This document shows, piece by piece, positions 7,693 to 17,100 of a stretch of 64,000 bases of DNA (within the stretch, counting starts at the first letter, position 1; each line of letters opens with the position of its first letter). Origin of the DNA: Gallionella sp. (GTDB taxonomy: Bacteria; Pseudomonadota; Gammaproteobacteria; Burkholderiales; Gallionellaceae); the NCBI GenBank assembly GCA_017880865.1, contig JADGRL010000002.1:1-64000 (forward strand), read 5' to 3'. A model generated the notes under the pieces. The model saw nothing but the letters and a program-made list of their open reading frames with translations. It was not told the DNA's origin and ran no database searches. The translations under genes were made by a program, and so were the position numbers.

Positions 7693-9066
7693 GTGAAAAT
7701 ATTGATACTGGGTGCGGGGCAGGTGGGCTCTACGGTCGCAGAAAGTCTGGTTGGCGAAGCCAATGACATTACCGTTGTGGATTCCGATGGCGAGAAGCTG
7801 CGCCAGTTGCAGGACAGGCTTGATTTGCGTACGCTGGTCGGGAATGCCGCACATCCGTCCACGCTGGAGCAGGCCGGCATAGCCGATGCCGATATGTTAC
7901 TGGCCGTTACGCAAAGCGACGAAGTCAATCTGGTGGCCTGCAAACTGGCAGCCAGTCTTTACAATACGCCGACACGCATCGCGCGTATTCGCTCCCCCGA
8001 TTACCTGGCGCGCCAGGAAGTGTTCAGCGCCGATAATTTCTGCGTGGACTTTTCGATTTGTCCGGAGCAAATACTCACCGAGTACATCGTCAAGCTGATC
8101 GAGTTTCCCGAGGCACTGCAAGTGCTGGAATTTGCCGATGGCAAAGCCTCATTGGTGGCGGTGCGCGCTTTTGAAGGCGGGCCGCTGGTGGGAAAACCGC
8201 TGAGTTTTTTGCGCACCCATATGCCGCAGGTCGAAACCCGTGTTGCGGCGATTTTTCGCAAGGACAGGCCGATTATTCCCCAAGGCGACACCGTGGTCGA
8301 GGTGGGCGACGAAATCTTCTTTATCGCCGCAACCGACAACATCCGCAGTGTGCTCAAGGAAATGCGTCGCATGGATAAACCCAGCAAACGCGTGATGATC
8401 GTCGGCGGCGGTAATATCGGTTGTCGTCTGGCGAAAGCGCTGGAACGCGACTATCAAGTCAAGCTGATCGAATACAACAAGGCATCCTGCGTAAAATTAG
8501 CCGGGGAACTGGCTAATACGCTGGTGCTCAATGGCGATGGCACGGATGAAAAACTGATGCAGCAGGAGCGTGTCAGCGAGGTGGACGTGTTCTGCGCGCT
8601 CACCAACGACGACGAGAACAATATCATGTCGGCGCTGCTGGCCAAACAGGGTGGGGCGCGCAAGGTGATTGCGCTGATCAATCGCAGCGCGTATGTCGAG
8701 TTGGTGCAGGGCGGCAAGATAGACATCGCGCTTTCCCCGGCGCAGGTCACGATCGGGTCCTTGCTGGCTTACGTGCGTCAGGGCGATGTGGCTGCAGTGC
8801 ACTCATTACGGCGCGGCGCAGCTGAGGCGCTTGAACTGGTCGCGCACGGCGACCGCCAGTCCTCGCGCATAGTGGGACGGCGTATCGACGAAATCGATCT
8901 GCCCAAGGGCGCGACCATAGGCGCGATCGTGCGAGGGAAAGAGGTCATCATGGGGCATCACGACATGGTTGTTGAGGCCGAGGATCATCTCATCGTGTTC
9001 GTGGTCAATAAGGCGATGGTGCACAAAGTCGAGAAGCTGTTCCAGGTCAACATCGGGTTCTTCTGA
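7693..9066 (+). CDS. trkA: Trk potassium uptake regulator TrkA
   Basis: A 457-residue cytosolic, peripheral membrane protein that gates the TrkH channel in response to nucleotides. It has two RCK repeats. Each begins with a Rossmann NAD-binding strand: ILGAGQVGSTVA at about residues 5-16 and IVGGGNIGCRLA near residue 235. Each is followed by a TrkA-C domain. The GTG start (VKILILG) is preceded by AAGGGTGGG and gives the usual family length; the open frame upstream overlaps the preceding gene. The stop codon overlaps the trkH start by one base, so the pair is translated together. Confidence 0.95.
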   Translation: MKILILGAGQVGSTVAESLVGEANDITVVDSDGEKLRQLQDRLDLRTLVGNAAHPSTLEQAGIADADMLLAVTQSDEVNLVACKLAASLYNTPTRIARIRSPDYLARQEVFSADNFCVDFSICPEQILTEYIVKLIEFPEALQVLEFADGKASLVAVRAFEGGPLVGKPLSFLRTHMPQVETRVAAIFRKDRPIIPQGDTVVEVGDEIFFIAATDNIRSVLKEMRRMDKPSKRVMIVGGGNIGCRLAKALERDYQVKLIEYNKASCVKLAGELANTLVLNGDGTDEKLMQQERVSEVDVFCALTNDDENNIMSALLAKQGGARKVIALINRSAYVELVQGGKIDIALSPAQVTIGSLLAYVRQGDVAAVHSLRRGAAEALELVAHGDRQSSRIVGRRIDEIDLPKGATIGAIVRGKEVIMGHHDMVVEAEDHLIVFVVNKAMVHKVEKLFQVNIGFF

Positions 9067-10523
9067 TGCAGCGCACATTAACGGTCATCCATGCCTTGGG
9101 GCTGATGCTGGTGGTGTTCAGCGTTGCCTATTTGATGCCCATAGCAGCTTCATTGATATATGACGATGGCACGCTGATCGATTTTTTGCTGGCAATGGTT
9201 TGGACAGCAGCCATCGGGTTGCTGATGTGGATGTTGACGCGCCGCTACAAGGGCGAATTGTCCATCCGGCACGGTTACTTGCTGGTGGTGACGATGTGGA
9301 CCGCGATGCCGGCCTTCGCCACACTGCCATTGCTGCTGGTGATTAAGGGCCTGTCATTTACCGACGCCTATTTTGAAACCATGTCCGGACTAACTACAAC
9401 CGGCTCGACCGTGTTGAGCGGTCTGGACACTTTGCCGCCAGCCATCAACATCTGGCGGCATGAATTGAACTGGCTGGGCGGCATGGGCATCATCGTGCTG
9501 GCGGTGGCGATCTTGCCGTTGCTGGGCATCGGCGGACGGCAGTTGTACAAGGCGGAAACCCCAGGCCCGATGAAGGATTCGGCGCTTACCCCGCGCATCA
9601 CCGAAACCGCACGCAACTTGTGGTTGGTGTACTTGGGCATCACCATCGCCTGTATTTTTTCACTGAAAGTCGTGGGCATGAGCTGGCTGGACGCGATCTG
9701 TCATGCGTTTGCCGCGATGGGGCTGGGCGGGTTTTCCACCCATGATGCCAGCGTCGGTTATTTTAATTCTCCCGCCATCGAATTCGTGCTGATCATATTC
9801 ATGCTGCTGGCGGCGATGAACTTCGCGACGCATTTTTTGGTGTGGCGAGAAAAGAATCTGAAGTTATATCTGAAGGATACCGAGGCGATCGCTACCGTCG
9901 TGCTAATTCTGACCAGTTGTTTAGGCATAGCAGTATTTCTGTGGTGGCAGGGCACTTACCCGAGTTTCTGGACGGCTTTGCGTCACGCCAGCTTTAACGT
10001 GGTGTCCATCGCGACTGACTGTGGTTTTGCCAGTGTGGATTTCAACCAGTGGCCAATGTTTGCACCGATGTGGATGCTGTTCCTCAGTTGCGTTGCCGCC
10101 AGTTCAGGCTCGACCGGCGGCGGCATCAAAATGGTGCGCACGTTGATTCTGTTCAAGCAAGCCGGACGCGAATTCCTCAAGCTGTTGCACCCGGCGGTTG
10201 TCAATCCGATGAAAATAGGCGGCAGTGTCGTGCCCAATAACATCGTGTTTGCGGTGCTGGGATTTATTTTTCTGTATTTCATGACGGTGGCCACGCTGAC
10301 CTTCGCGTTGCTGATCAGCGGCCTGGATTTCATTTCCGCGTTTTCAGCGATTATCGCCTGCATCAACAATGCCGGGCCCGGGCTGGGTGTGGTGGGACCA
10401 GCCAACAACTTCGGCGTGCTGACCGACTTTCAGACTTGGGTTTGCACGATTGCGATGCTGGTCGGACGTCTGGAAATCTTTACGGTGCTGATTTTGTTTA
10501 CTCCGCATTTCTGGCGGCGTTAA
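9066..10523 (+). CDS. trkH: Trk system potassium transporter TrkH
   Basis: A 485-residue inner-membrane potassium channel subunit. About ten or more hydrophobic segments are visible, with the four pore-loop selectivity regions typical of the family: SGLTTTGST, MGLGGFSTHD, TDCGFAS and INNAGPGLG. Length matches TrkH/TrkG. It is directly coupled to trkA and together they form a complete low-to-medium affinity potassium uptake system. A gap of 98 bases separates it from the chemosensory cluster. Confidence 0.95.
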   Translation: MQRTLTVIHALGLMLVVFSVAYLMPIAASLIYDDGTLIDFLLAMVWTAAIGLLMWMLTRRYKGELSIRHGYLLVVTMWTAMPAFATLPLLLVIKGLSFTDAYFETMSGLTTTGSTVLSGLDTLPPAINIWRHELNWLGGMGIIVLAVAILPLLGIGGRQLYKAETPGPMKDSALTPRITETARNLWLVYLGITIACIFSLKVVGMSWLDAICHAFAAMGLGGFSTHDASVGYFNSPAIEFVLIIFMLLAAMNFATHFLVWREKNLKLYLKDTEAIATVVLILTSCLGIAVFLWWQGTYPSFWTALRHASFNVVSIATDCGFASVDFNQWPMFAPMWMLFLSCVAASSGSTGGGIKMVRTLILFKQAGREFLKLLHPAVVNPMKIGGSVVPNNIVFAVLGFIFLYFMTVATLTFALLISGLDFISAFSAIIACINNAGPGLGVVGPANNFGVLTDFQTWVCTIAMLVGRLEIFTVLILFTPHFWRR

Positions 10524-10621
10524 AATCGCCATGACAGCGGAGGCGAGATACGTTAGCATTGCCGCCTTATAGCCGTTCGAAACAATGTGAGTACATCAGT
10601 GCCAATGCATGAGGGATCAAG

Positions 10622-11035
10622 ATGAGTGAGGACCTGCCATTGTCAGGGATAAAGGTATTGCTGATCGATGACAGCAATACCATAAGGCGCAGCGGAGAGA
10701 TATTCCTGTCGCAGGCGGGATGTCAGGTCATCTTGGCAGAAGACGGATTTGACGGCTTGGCCAAGGTGGTGGATAACCAGCCAGATGTCATTTTCGTCGA
10801 CGTGATGATGCCACGCCTGGATGGCTATCAAACCTGCGCGCTCATCAAGAAGCATCAGCATTTCAGAAACACTCCCGTGATCATGTTGACCAGCAAAGAT
10901 ACGTTGTTTGATCGCGCACGCGGCAAACTGGTCGGTGCAGATCAATATTTGCTGAAACCGTTCAACAAAAAAAGTTTGATAGAGGCAGTCATTATGCATA
11001 CCCAAGAAAAAAAGGAGGCGGATTATGGGCATTAA
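10622..11035 (+). CDS. pilG: PilG-type single-domain response regulator
   Basis: A 137-residue receiver protein, first gene of the Pil-Chp module. The acidic pair D16-D17, phosphoacceptor D60 (FVDVMMP), T90 and K112 (LLKPF) are all present, so it should accept phosphate from ChpA. PilG in Pseudomonas promotes pilus extension and cAMP signalling; transfer of that role here is inference from gene order pilG-pilH-pilI-pilJ-chpA. The ending overlaps pilH by 11 bases. The acid-rich N-terminal lead before the receiver fold is typical of PilG. Confidence 0.9.
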   Translation: MSEDLPLSGIKVLLIDDSNTIRRSGEIFLSQAGCQVILAEDGFDGLAKVVDNQPDVIFVDVMMPRLDGYQTCALIKKHQHFRNTPVIMLTSKDTLFDRARGKLVGADQYLLKPFNKKSLIEAVIMHTQEKKEADYGH

Positions 11036-11390
11036 AAAAGTATTGGTAGTGGACGATTCTGCAACAGAGCGTCATATTATCGGGGAAATATTAACCAAAG
11101 CCGGGTTTGAGGTTGCGTTCGCCGAAGACGGTGAAAAAGGCGTGGCGCAAGCCAAGCTGAGCAAACCTGATTTGGTCATCATGGATGTGGTGATGCCCGG
11201 TATGAATGGCTTTCAGGCGACGCGGGCAATTACGCACGACCCGGAAACGCAGCATATTCCGGTGATCATTTGCACCACCAAAGATCAGGAAACTGACAAG
11301 GTGTGGGGTGTGCGTCAGGGAGCCAAAGACTATGTGGTAAAGCCGATAGCTGAGGCAGAGCTGTTAAGCAAGATTGCCGCGTTGGGCTAA
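11025..11390 (+). CDS. pilH: PilH-type single-domain response regulator
   Basis: A 121-residue CheY-like receiver: D10-D11, phosphoacceptor D54 (VIMDVVMPG), T-T in CTTKDQ and K in YVVKPI. In the Pseudomonas Pil-Chp system PilH is thought to favour retraction or act as a phosphate sink opposing PilG. The start has GGAGG eight bases upstream, inside the end of pilG, supporting coupled translation. A 131-base gap follows before pilI. Confidence 0.9.
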   Translation: MGIKKVLVVDDSATERHIIGEILTKAGFEVAFAEDGEKGVAQAKLSKPDLVIMDVVMPGMNGFQATRAITHDPETQHIPVIICTTKDQETDKVWGVRQGAKDYVVKPIAEAELLSKIAALG

Positions 11391-11521
11391 GCGGCAGATC
11401 ATGCTCGTGTGTCATGAAAAAGCCATTTTTAAAAAGTCATATCTGCGTGCATCCGATACGCAGGATGTCTGTTTGAGCCGATTTATTCCAACCGTTGTGT
11501 CCTGAATTTTAGAGGCTCCTA

Positions 11522-12016
11522 ATGTCAAAACGTCTTAATCTGCGCGAATTCCAGCAGAATCTGATCGACCGGCTGCAGGCGAAGGATTTGTCTGGAGAGC
11601 GGGTGACCACGTTGGGCGTACAGATAGCCGGGCGAAACTGGTTGGTAGATATGGTGGATATTGCAGAAGTGTTGCCATTGCCGCGGTTAACCCGCGTGCC
11701 ACTGACCAAGCCGTGGTTTCGCGGCGTGGCGAACGTGCGCGGCAATCTGTATAGCGTGGTCGATATGGCAACTTATGGGCACAGCGGGGCGGCATCCGGT
11801 GATGTCAATAATCGTGTGTTGCTGGTTGCAGAGCGGTATGCCTTTAATGCGGCGCTGCTGGTGGACCGTGTGCTGGGTTTGCGCGACGCGCGCAGATGGC
11901 GACAAAACGAAGTTGATGGGCAGGTTGAGTATCACGATGAGCAGGGTGCACCTTGGCGCCGACTTGATGTGTCAGGCTTGCTTGAGCAGGCGGAATTTTT
12001 GCAAATAGGCGTATAG
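11522..12016 (+). CDS. pilI: CheW-like adaptor PilI
   Basis: A 164-residue CheW-domain protein that would bridge the receptor PilJ and the kinase ChpA at the membrane. Visible CheW landmarks are VDMVDIAEVLPLPRLTRVP, the loop WFRGVANVRGNLYSVVDM, and the closing strand region. The ATG has AGGCTCC upstream. Position between pilH and pilJ fits PilI. No second partner such as PilK (CheR) follows. Confidence 0.9.
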   Translation: MSKRLNLREFQQNLIDRLQAKDLSGERVTTLGVQIAGRNWLVDMVDIAEVLPLPRLTRVPLTKPWFRGVANVRGNLYSVVDMATYGHSGAASGDVNNRVLLVAERYAFNAALLVDRVLGLRDARRWRQNEVDGQVEYHDEQGAPWRRLDVSGLLEQAEFLQIGV

Positions 12017-12060
12017 CAATTCGATAGGCGTTTAGCAATTCCCTATGGGAGAGGAATAAC

Positions 12061-14127
12061 ATGGCATTTAAACTGAAGTTACCCGCTTTTTCAAAAACCA
12101 AGCAAGCTGGTTCGAAAACCAAGCAAGCTGGTTCGAAAACCAGGCCGTCTGGCGAAACCGATGTCAGTGCCAAGCCACTGCCGTTGATCGGTCATTTGCC
12201 TTTCGGCCAGCAACTGAAAGTGCTGGGCGGCGGAATTTTGATCAGTTTGTTGGTGGGTATCGTGGCTGCCGCGCTGGATTACCGGGCCACCTCGCAGGGC
12301 GCGCACTACATCGAGTTGTCCGATGACTTAATGATGCTGACCCAGCGCTTGGCCAAGGATGCTGCTTCAGCGCTACAAGGTGGACAAATTGCAACGGAAG
12401 GTTTGCCTCTGGCGCGTGCCGAAGCCGAACACATTCTGGAATCGCTGGACAAAGGCGATGAGATGGTGCCGCCCACCAGCGGTGAACCGCGCGTTGTTCT
12501 GCAAAAGCTGTTGCCGGTCGCAAGACAATCTTTGGGGTACATCAAGGACATCGAAGTGGGTCGGCCCGGTATTTTGACGGTTGCGCGCGCGGTGGATGCG
12601 GTGAAAGAAGTCGGTCCGCTGTTGCGTGAGGATATGGGTCAGTTGCTGGCTTCCGGAGTGGATAACGCGCGAGTAAACCGGCTTGCCCTGCTGTTGGAGC
12701 GTATTGGTAAGGACGTGAACGAAATGTTGGGTGGTACGGTGACCATGGAACAAGTCGCCTTGCTGGGTTCGGACACGATTGAAGCCGAAGACCTGCTATC
12801 GAAAATGGACCAATCCAACCCGACGGTGGCTAAAGTGTCCGATCTGTTTCTCGGCTACCGAAATTCGGTCGAGGCGGTTATTAGCCAGGCGCTGGATTTG
12901 CATGGCGCGAAAAAAGGCGGCAGCGATTATTTCGACAGCGTGAGCCAAAACCTAGCTGGGGGATTCCTGGTTGAAGCTGAAGCACTCAACGCGGCTTATC
13001 GGGACGCGTTGAAGGGGCGCTGGACAATTTATGCGCTGGTGTTTTCAGCCGTATTGCTGATGGCATTTATGGCCTTGCTGGCGCAAGTGTACTTGGCGGA
13101 TGCGCGTCAGGTTGCGGGTATAGCGGAGCGCACCAACAAGCAAAATCAGAACGCGATTTTGCGTCTGATGAACGAGATGGGCGATCTGGCGGACGGGGAT
13201 TTGACGGTGCGCGCTACCGTGACGGAAGACGTCACTGGTGCGATCGCCGACTCGCTGAACTACACCACAGAAGAATTTCGTAAGCTGGTGTCGCGGATTA
13301 TGGTAGCCGTGGAACAGATGGGTCACGCCACCAAATCGGCCGAAGATGTTTCCAAGGGGCTTCTGGATGCCGCGCAGAAACAGGCGAAGGAAATTAATGA
13401 TGCTGGTGAAGCGGTTCAGCTGATGGCTCGATCCATCAAAGAAGTGGATTCGAGCGCGACGCAGTCTGCCAACGTGGCTCGCCGCACTCTGGTGGCGACT
13501 GAGCAGGGTGCGCAGGCGGTGCGCAATACGATTAGTGGTATGGATTCGATTCGCGAGCAGATTCAGGATACTTCCAAGCGGATCAAGCGTCTCGGCGAAA
13601 GCTCGCAGGAGATCGGCGAAATCGTGGATCTGATTTCCGACATTACCGAACAGACCAACGTGCTGGCGTTGAATGCGGCGATTCAGGCGGCTTCCGCCGG
13701 TGAAGCCGGACGCGGATTCTCGGTGGTGGCGGAAGAAGTGCAGCGACTGGCGGAGCGTTCCGGCGAGGCGACCAAGCAGATCGGTGCGCTGGTGAAAACC
13801 ATTCAGGGCGATACCCATGACGCGGTGGCGGCGATGGAGAAAAGCACGCTAGGTGTGGTGGAAGGAGCCAAGCTGTCCGATATGGCTGGTCAATCGCTGC
13901 GAGAAATTGAACAAGTGTCGAACGAGTTGGCGGCACTGATCAACAGCATTTCGACCTCCACTCAGGTGCAGACCGATATGGCCGGCGAAGTGGCGAGCGT
14001 GATGCAGGAGATTCTGCAAATTACCGTTCAAACCACGGAAGGTACACGTTTAACTGCTAATTCCATCGCGCAGTTGACCGTACTGACATCAGACTTGAGC
14101 GCTTCAGTAGCGGGCTTTAAATTGTAA
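12061..14127 (+). CDS. pilJ: methyl-accepting chemotaxis receptor PilJ
   Basis: A 688-residue inner-membrane receptor that senses pilus-surface signals in Pil-Chp systems. N-terminal cytosolic lead, TM1 about residues 55-73, a helical periplasmic domain of about 245 residues, TM2 about 321-346, HAMP-like segment, and a C-terminal signalling coiled coil. The hairpin tip (about residues 530-560) reads [20 protein letters not shown]. The cytosolic lead holds a 21-base tandem repeat (residues 11-31, S-K-T-K-Q-A-G pattern). GGAGAGG precedes the ATG. Neither PilK nor ChpB is encoded in this module, so adaptation by methylation is doubtful or supplied elsewhere. Confidence 0.92.
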   Translation: MAFKLKLPAFSKTKQAGSKTKQAGSKTRPSGETDVSAKPLPLIGHLPFGQQLKVLGGGILISLLVGIVAAALDYRATSQGAHYIELSDDLMMLTQRLAKDAASALQGGQIATEGLPLARAEAEHILESLDKGDEMVPPTSGEPRVVLQKLLPVARQSLGYIKDIEVGRPGILTVARAVDAVKEVGPLLREDMGQLLASGVDNARVNRLALLLERIGKDVNEMLGGTVTMEQVALLGSDTIEAEDLLSKMDQSNPTVAKVSDLFLGYRNSVEAVISQALDLHGAKKGGSDYFDSVSQNLAGGFLVEAEALNAAYRDALKGRWTIYALVFSAVLLMAFMALLAQVYLADARQVAGIAERTNKQNQNAILRLMNEMGDLADGDLTVRATVTEDVTGAIADSLNYTTEEFRKLVSRIMVAVEQMGHATKSAEDVSKGLLDAAQKQAKEINDAGEAVQLMARSIKEVDSSATQSANVARRTLVATEQGAQAVRNTISGMDSIREQIQDTSKRIKRLGESSQEIGEIVDLISDITEQTNVLALNAAIQAASAGEAGRGFSVVAEEVQRLAERSGEATKQIGALVKTIQGDTHDAVAAMEKSTLGVVEGAKLSDMAGQSLREIEQVSNELAALINSISTSTQVQTDMAGEVASVMQEILQITVQTTEGTRLTANSIAQLTVLTSDLSASVAGFKL
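12091..12153 (+). repeat. 21-bp tandem repeat, three units, in pilJ
   Basis: Three consecutive 21-base units at 12091, 12112 and 12133. The first two differ by one base; the third diverges at its end. They encode three heptads beginning S-K-T at residues 11, 18 and 25. Because the unit is a multiple of three, copy-number change would lengthen or shorten the cytosolic lead without a frameshift. Confidence 0.9.
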
Positions 14128-14153
14128 TCCAGGCCAAACCCCAAATATCGCAC

Positions 14154-17100
14154 ATGACCAACAGCGCACAATTTGATCGCAACACGCTCGCCGCAGTGAA
14201 ACCCGGCGTGGACGGCTCGCTGGCCGAGATCAGTATGCAGATGGAACTTTTTCTGGGCGCGCCCGCAGACAATGCGGCGGCCTTGGATTTGGTGCGCGCC
14301 GAGTTGCACCGTTTGCTGGGCGTGCTGAAGATGGTTGGCCTGGATGGTTCGGCGGTATTTTGTACCGAGCTGGAGCTCACGCTGAGCGAAATTGCAACGA
14401 ACCCGAAACAAGTTTCCGCGATGCATCGCGATGTGCTGCGCCGTGCCTTGTTCGGTATCACGCACTATCTGGACGGGCTGGCCAACGGTGCGGACAACGC
14501 CGCGCTGCGCTTGTTTCCGCAATATCAGGAGTTGCAGCAATTGCGCGGCTTGGAGATGTCATTCGAGCAGGACCTGTTCTACCCCAATCTTGACGTGCAA
14601 CTGCCAGCACCGGTATTGAGCCAGCCTGTTCCGAGCGATGCGATGGCGCGCCTCAAGACGTTGCGCAGCCAATATCAGCAAGGCTTGTTGAAGTGGATGC
14701 GTCAGGACGATGTCGCTGCCGCAGTGCAGCAGATGCAGCAGGCGGTGGAGGGTGCATTGCGCTGTGAGCCTCAGGATGGCAGCCGTGCGTTCTGGTGGGT
14801 AGCCTATGGCTTGCTCGATTGCCTGAAGCTGGACGGCGTGCCTCCCGAAATGAATGTACGCAAGTTGCTCACTCGCATAGACCAACAGTTGCGCACCGTG
14901 GTCGAGGGCCATATCGGTGATGTAAATTCGGCTTTGAACGAGATGCTCTTTCTGATCGGGCACAGCCATGTTGTGAGTGAACAGGTGGAGGCGATCAAGC
15001 AGGTTTACTTGCTGGATCAATATCTGCCGGAACTTTCAGCCCTGTCGCCCTCTGAAGTGGATCAGATACTAGCTACGATGCGCGATCAATTGCGCGTTGC
15101 CGAAGAAAGTTGGGAGCAGTGCGCGCAAGGCGACAAGGATGCATGCGAAAAATTCATCAAATATGTCGAACTGATCGCCCAGCAGAGCGACAAGCTCGAC
15201 CGCGATGTCTTGCAGTATCTGACCAAGCAGATTCAAATGTTGTCTCAGTATGCGAGTTCGCCGGAGCATGCGCGGCCCATCGCCATGGATATGGCGATGG
15301 CGCTGCTGCTGCTGGGTAGCGGTATAGAGAACTACCGCCGTGTCGGCAGCGGCTATCAGGAGCAGGCGCATATTCTGACCGAGCGCATGCAGGCTGCGGT
15401 CAAGCAGCAACCCGAGGATACGAGTCGGCTGACTGAACTGGTTGATCTGCATTACCAGATGGAACAGCGTGGCGACGTGATGGGTCCGCTGGCCAACGAA
15501 ATGCTGGTGAACCTCCAGCATGTAGAGCAAGGCTTGAACGCCTTTTTTAACGGCGTGATCAAGCGTGAAGAGTTGCCCGAACTGTTGCGTTTGTTGAGCC
15601 AGATACAAGGCGGTCTGCGTATCTCATCTTTGCAGCATGCGGAACAATTGCTGACATCCATTCAGGGTAAAGTCAGCCGTTTCACGCAGCGTGACGAGCC
15701 ACTCAGGCCGGCCGAGCGGTATGCGCTGGCCGATGCGATGAGCGCGCTGGAAAATTACATGCAACATCTGACGCATGGACAGGCGGGCGATGTTTCGCGA
15801 TTGCAGATGGCCTTGCTTGAGATGGTCCAGGTGGATCAAGCCCCGGAACCCGCCGCGATCGCACCTGTAGTACCCGCCACGCCAACAGCACCAGTTAAGG
15901 TTGCAGCGCCAATAGCGATCGTTCCGGTAGAGCAACCCCAGATTGCCGCCCCCGAGATTGCACAGCCAATGGCAATCGCCCCGCTGGAGCTGGATTTTGA
16001 GCCGATGAATATCGCGCCGCCACAGGTTGCGAAGCCAGTTGAAACCATACAGTTTGAACAGACGCAGGTTTTGAAGCCGGCAGAAATCGCCGCAATTGAG
16101 CCATCACCCGCTCCAGCGCCGATAACAACGGCCCCGTTTGAGCTGGATTTTGAGTCGTTTAATATCGTTCCGCCGCAGGTTGCGAAGCCAGTCGAAACCA
16201 TGCAGTTCGAACAGACGCTGGTTTTAAAGCCGGCAGAAATCGCCCCAATTGAGCCACCAGCCGTTTCTGAACCAGCAGCAATGGCACCGCTGGTACTGGA
16301 TTTCGAGCCGATGAATATCGCGCCGCCGCAAGTACCGGCACCAATGGAATTCGCACCGCCGCAGGTATCAGCGCCGTTAGAAATCGCGCCAGTTGAACCA
16401 CCGAAAGTCCCTGCTGCGAAACAGCGCCCGTCTGAAGAAGACCAGGAATTGCTCGATATATTTTTGGAGGAGGCGCAAGAAGTGCTGGACACCATGCGCG
16501 CCAGCCTGGAAATTTGCCAATTACACCCGGACAGCCATGAACCCTTGGTGACCATCAGGCGCGCATTTCATACGCTCAAGGGCAGCGGACGTATGGTCGG
16601 ATTGAACGATCTGGGCGAGGTCGCGTGGAGTGTCGAGAGCGCCTTGAATAAATGGTTGCAGGAAAACAAATCGGCTACGCCTGGGCTGCTGAACTTTATC
16701 AAAGTGGCCGTGCAGTCTTTTGCTGTTTGGGTGGATATGCTCAACAAGCAAGGTGATGCGATCATCGAAGCTGGCGAGTTGGTCGCGGCAGCGCAACAAG
16801 TCGAGAACGGAATCGAATCAGAAATTCAACTGGTTGCCTTGTCAGCCGGTGCGCAGCCCGCCCTTAGCGCAGATTCCGGACAGGTCGCCGCAGTTTCTTT
16901 GGCACCCGCACAAACTCCCGCAGAAAAAGCTGCTGGGATAGGCGAGGCTACTTTGTCTTCACCTGCGCTGTTCAATATTGCCAGCGCTGAAGTAAAACAA
17001 AATATCGCAGTTCTGCATCAACAACTGGATGAATTGCGCAAGGCAGCGCCGCCAGTGGTGCAATATGATTTCATGCGCGCAGCTCACACGCTGGGGGGAG

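Noticed and set aside
12091-12153. CRISPR-like direct repeats
   Set aside because: Units are contiguous, without spacers, and lie inside a coding frame.
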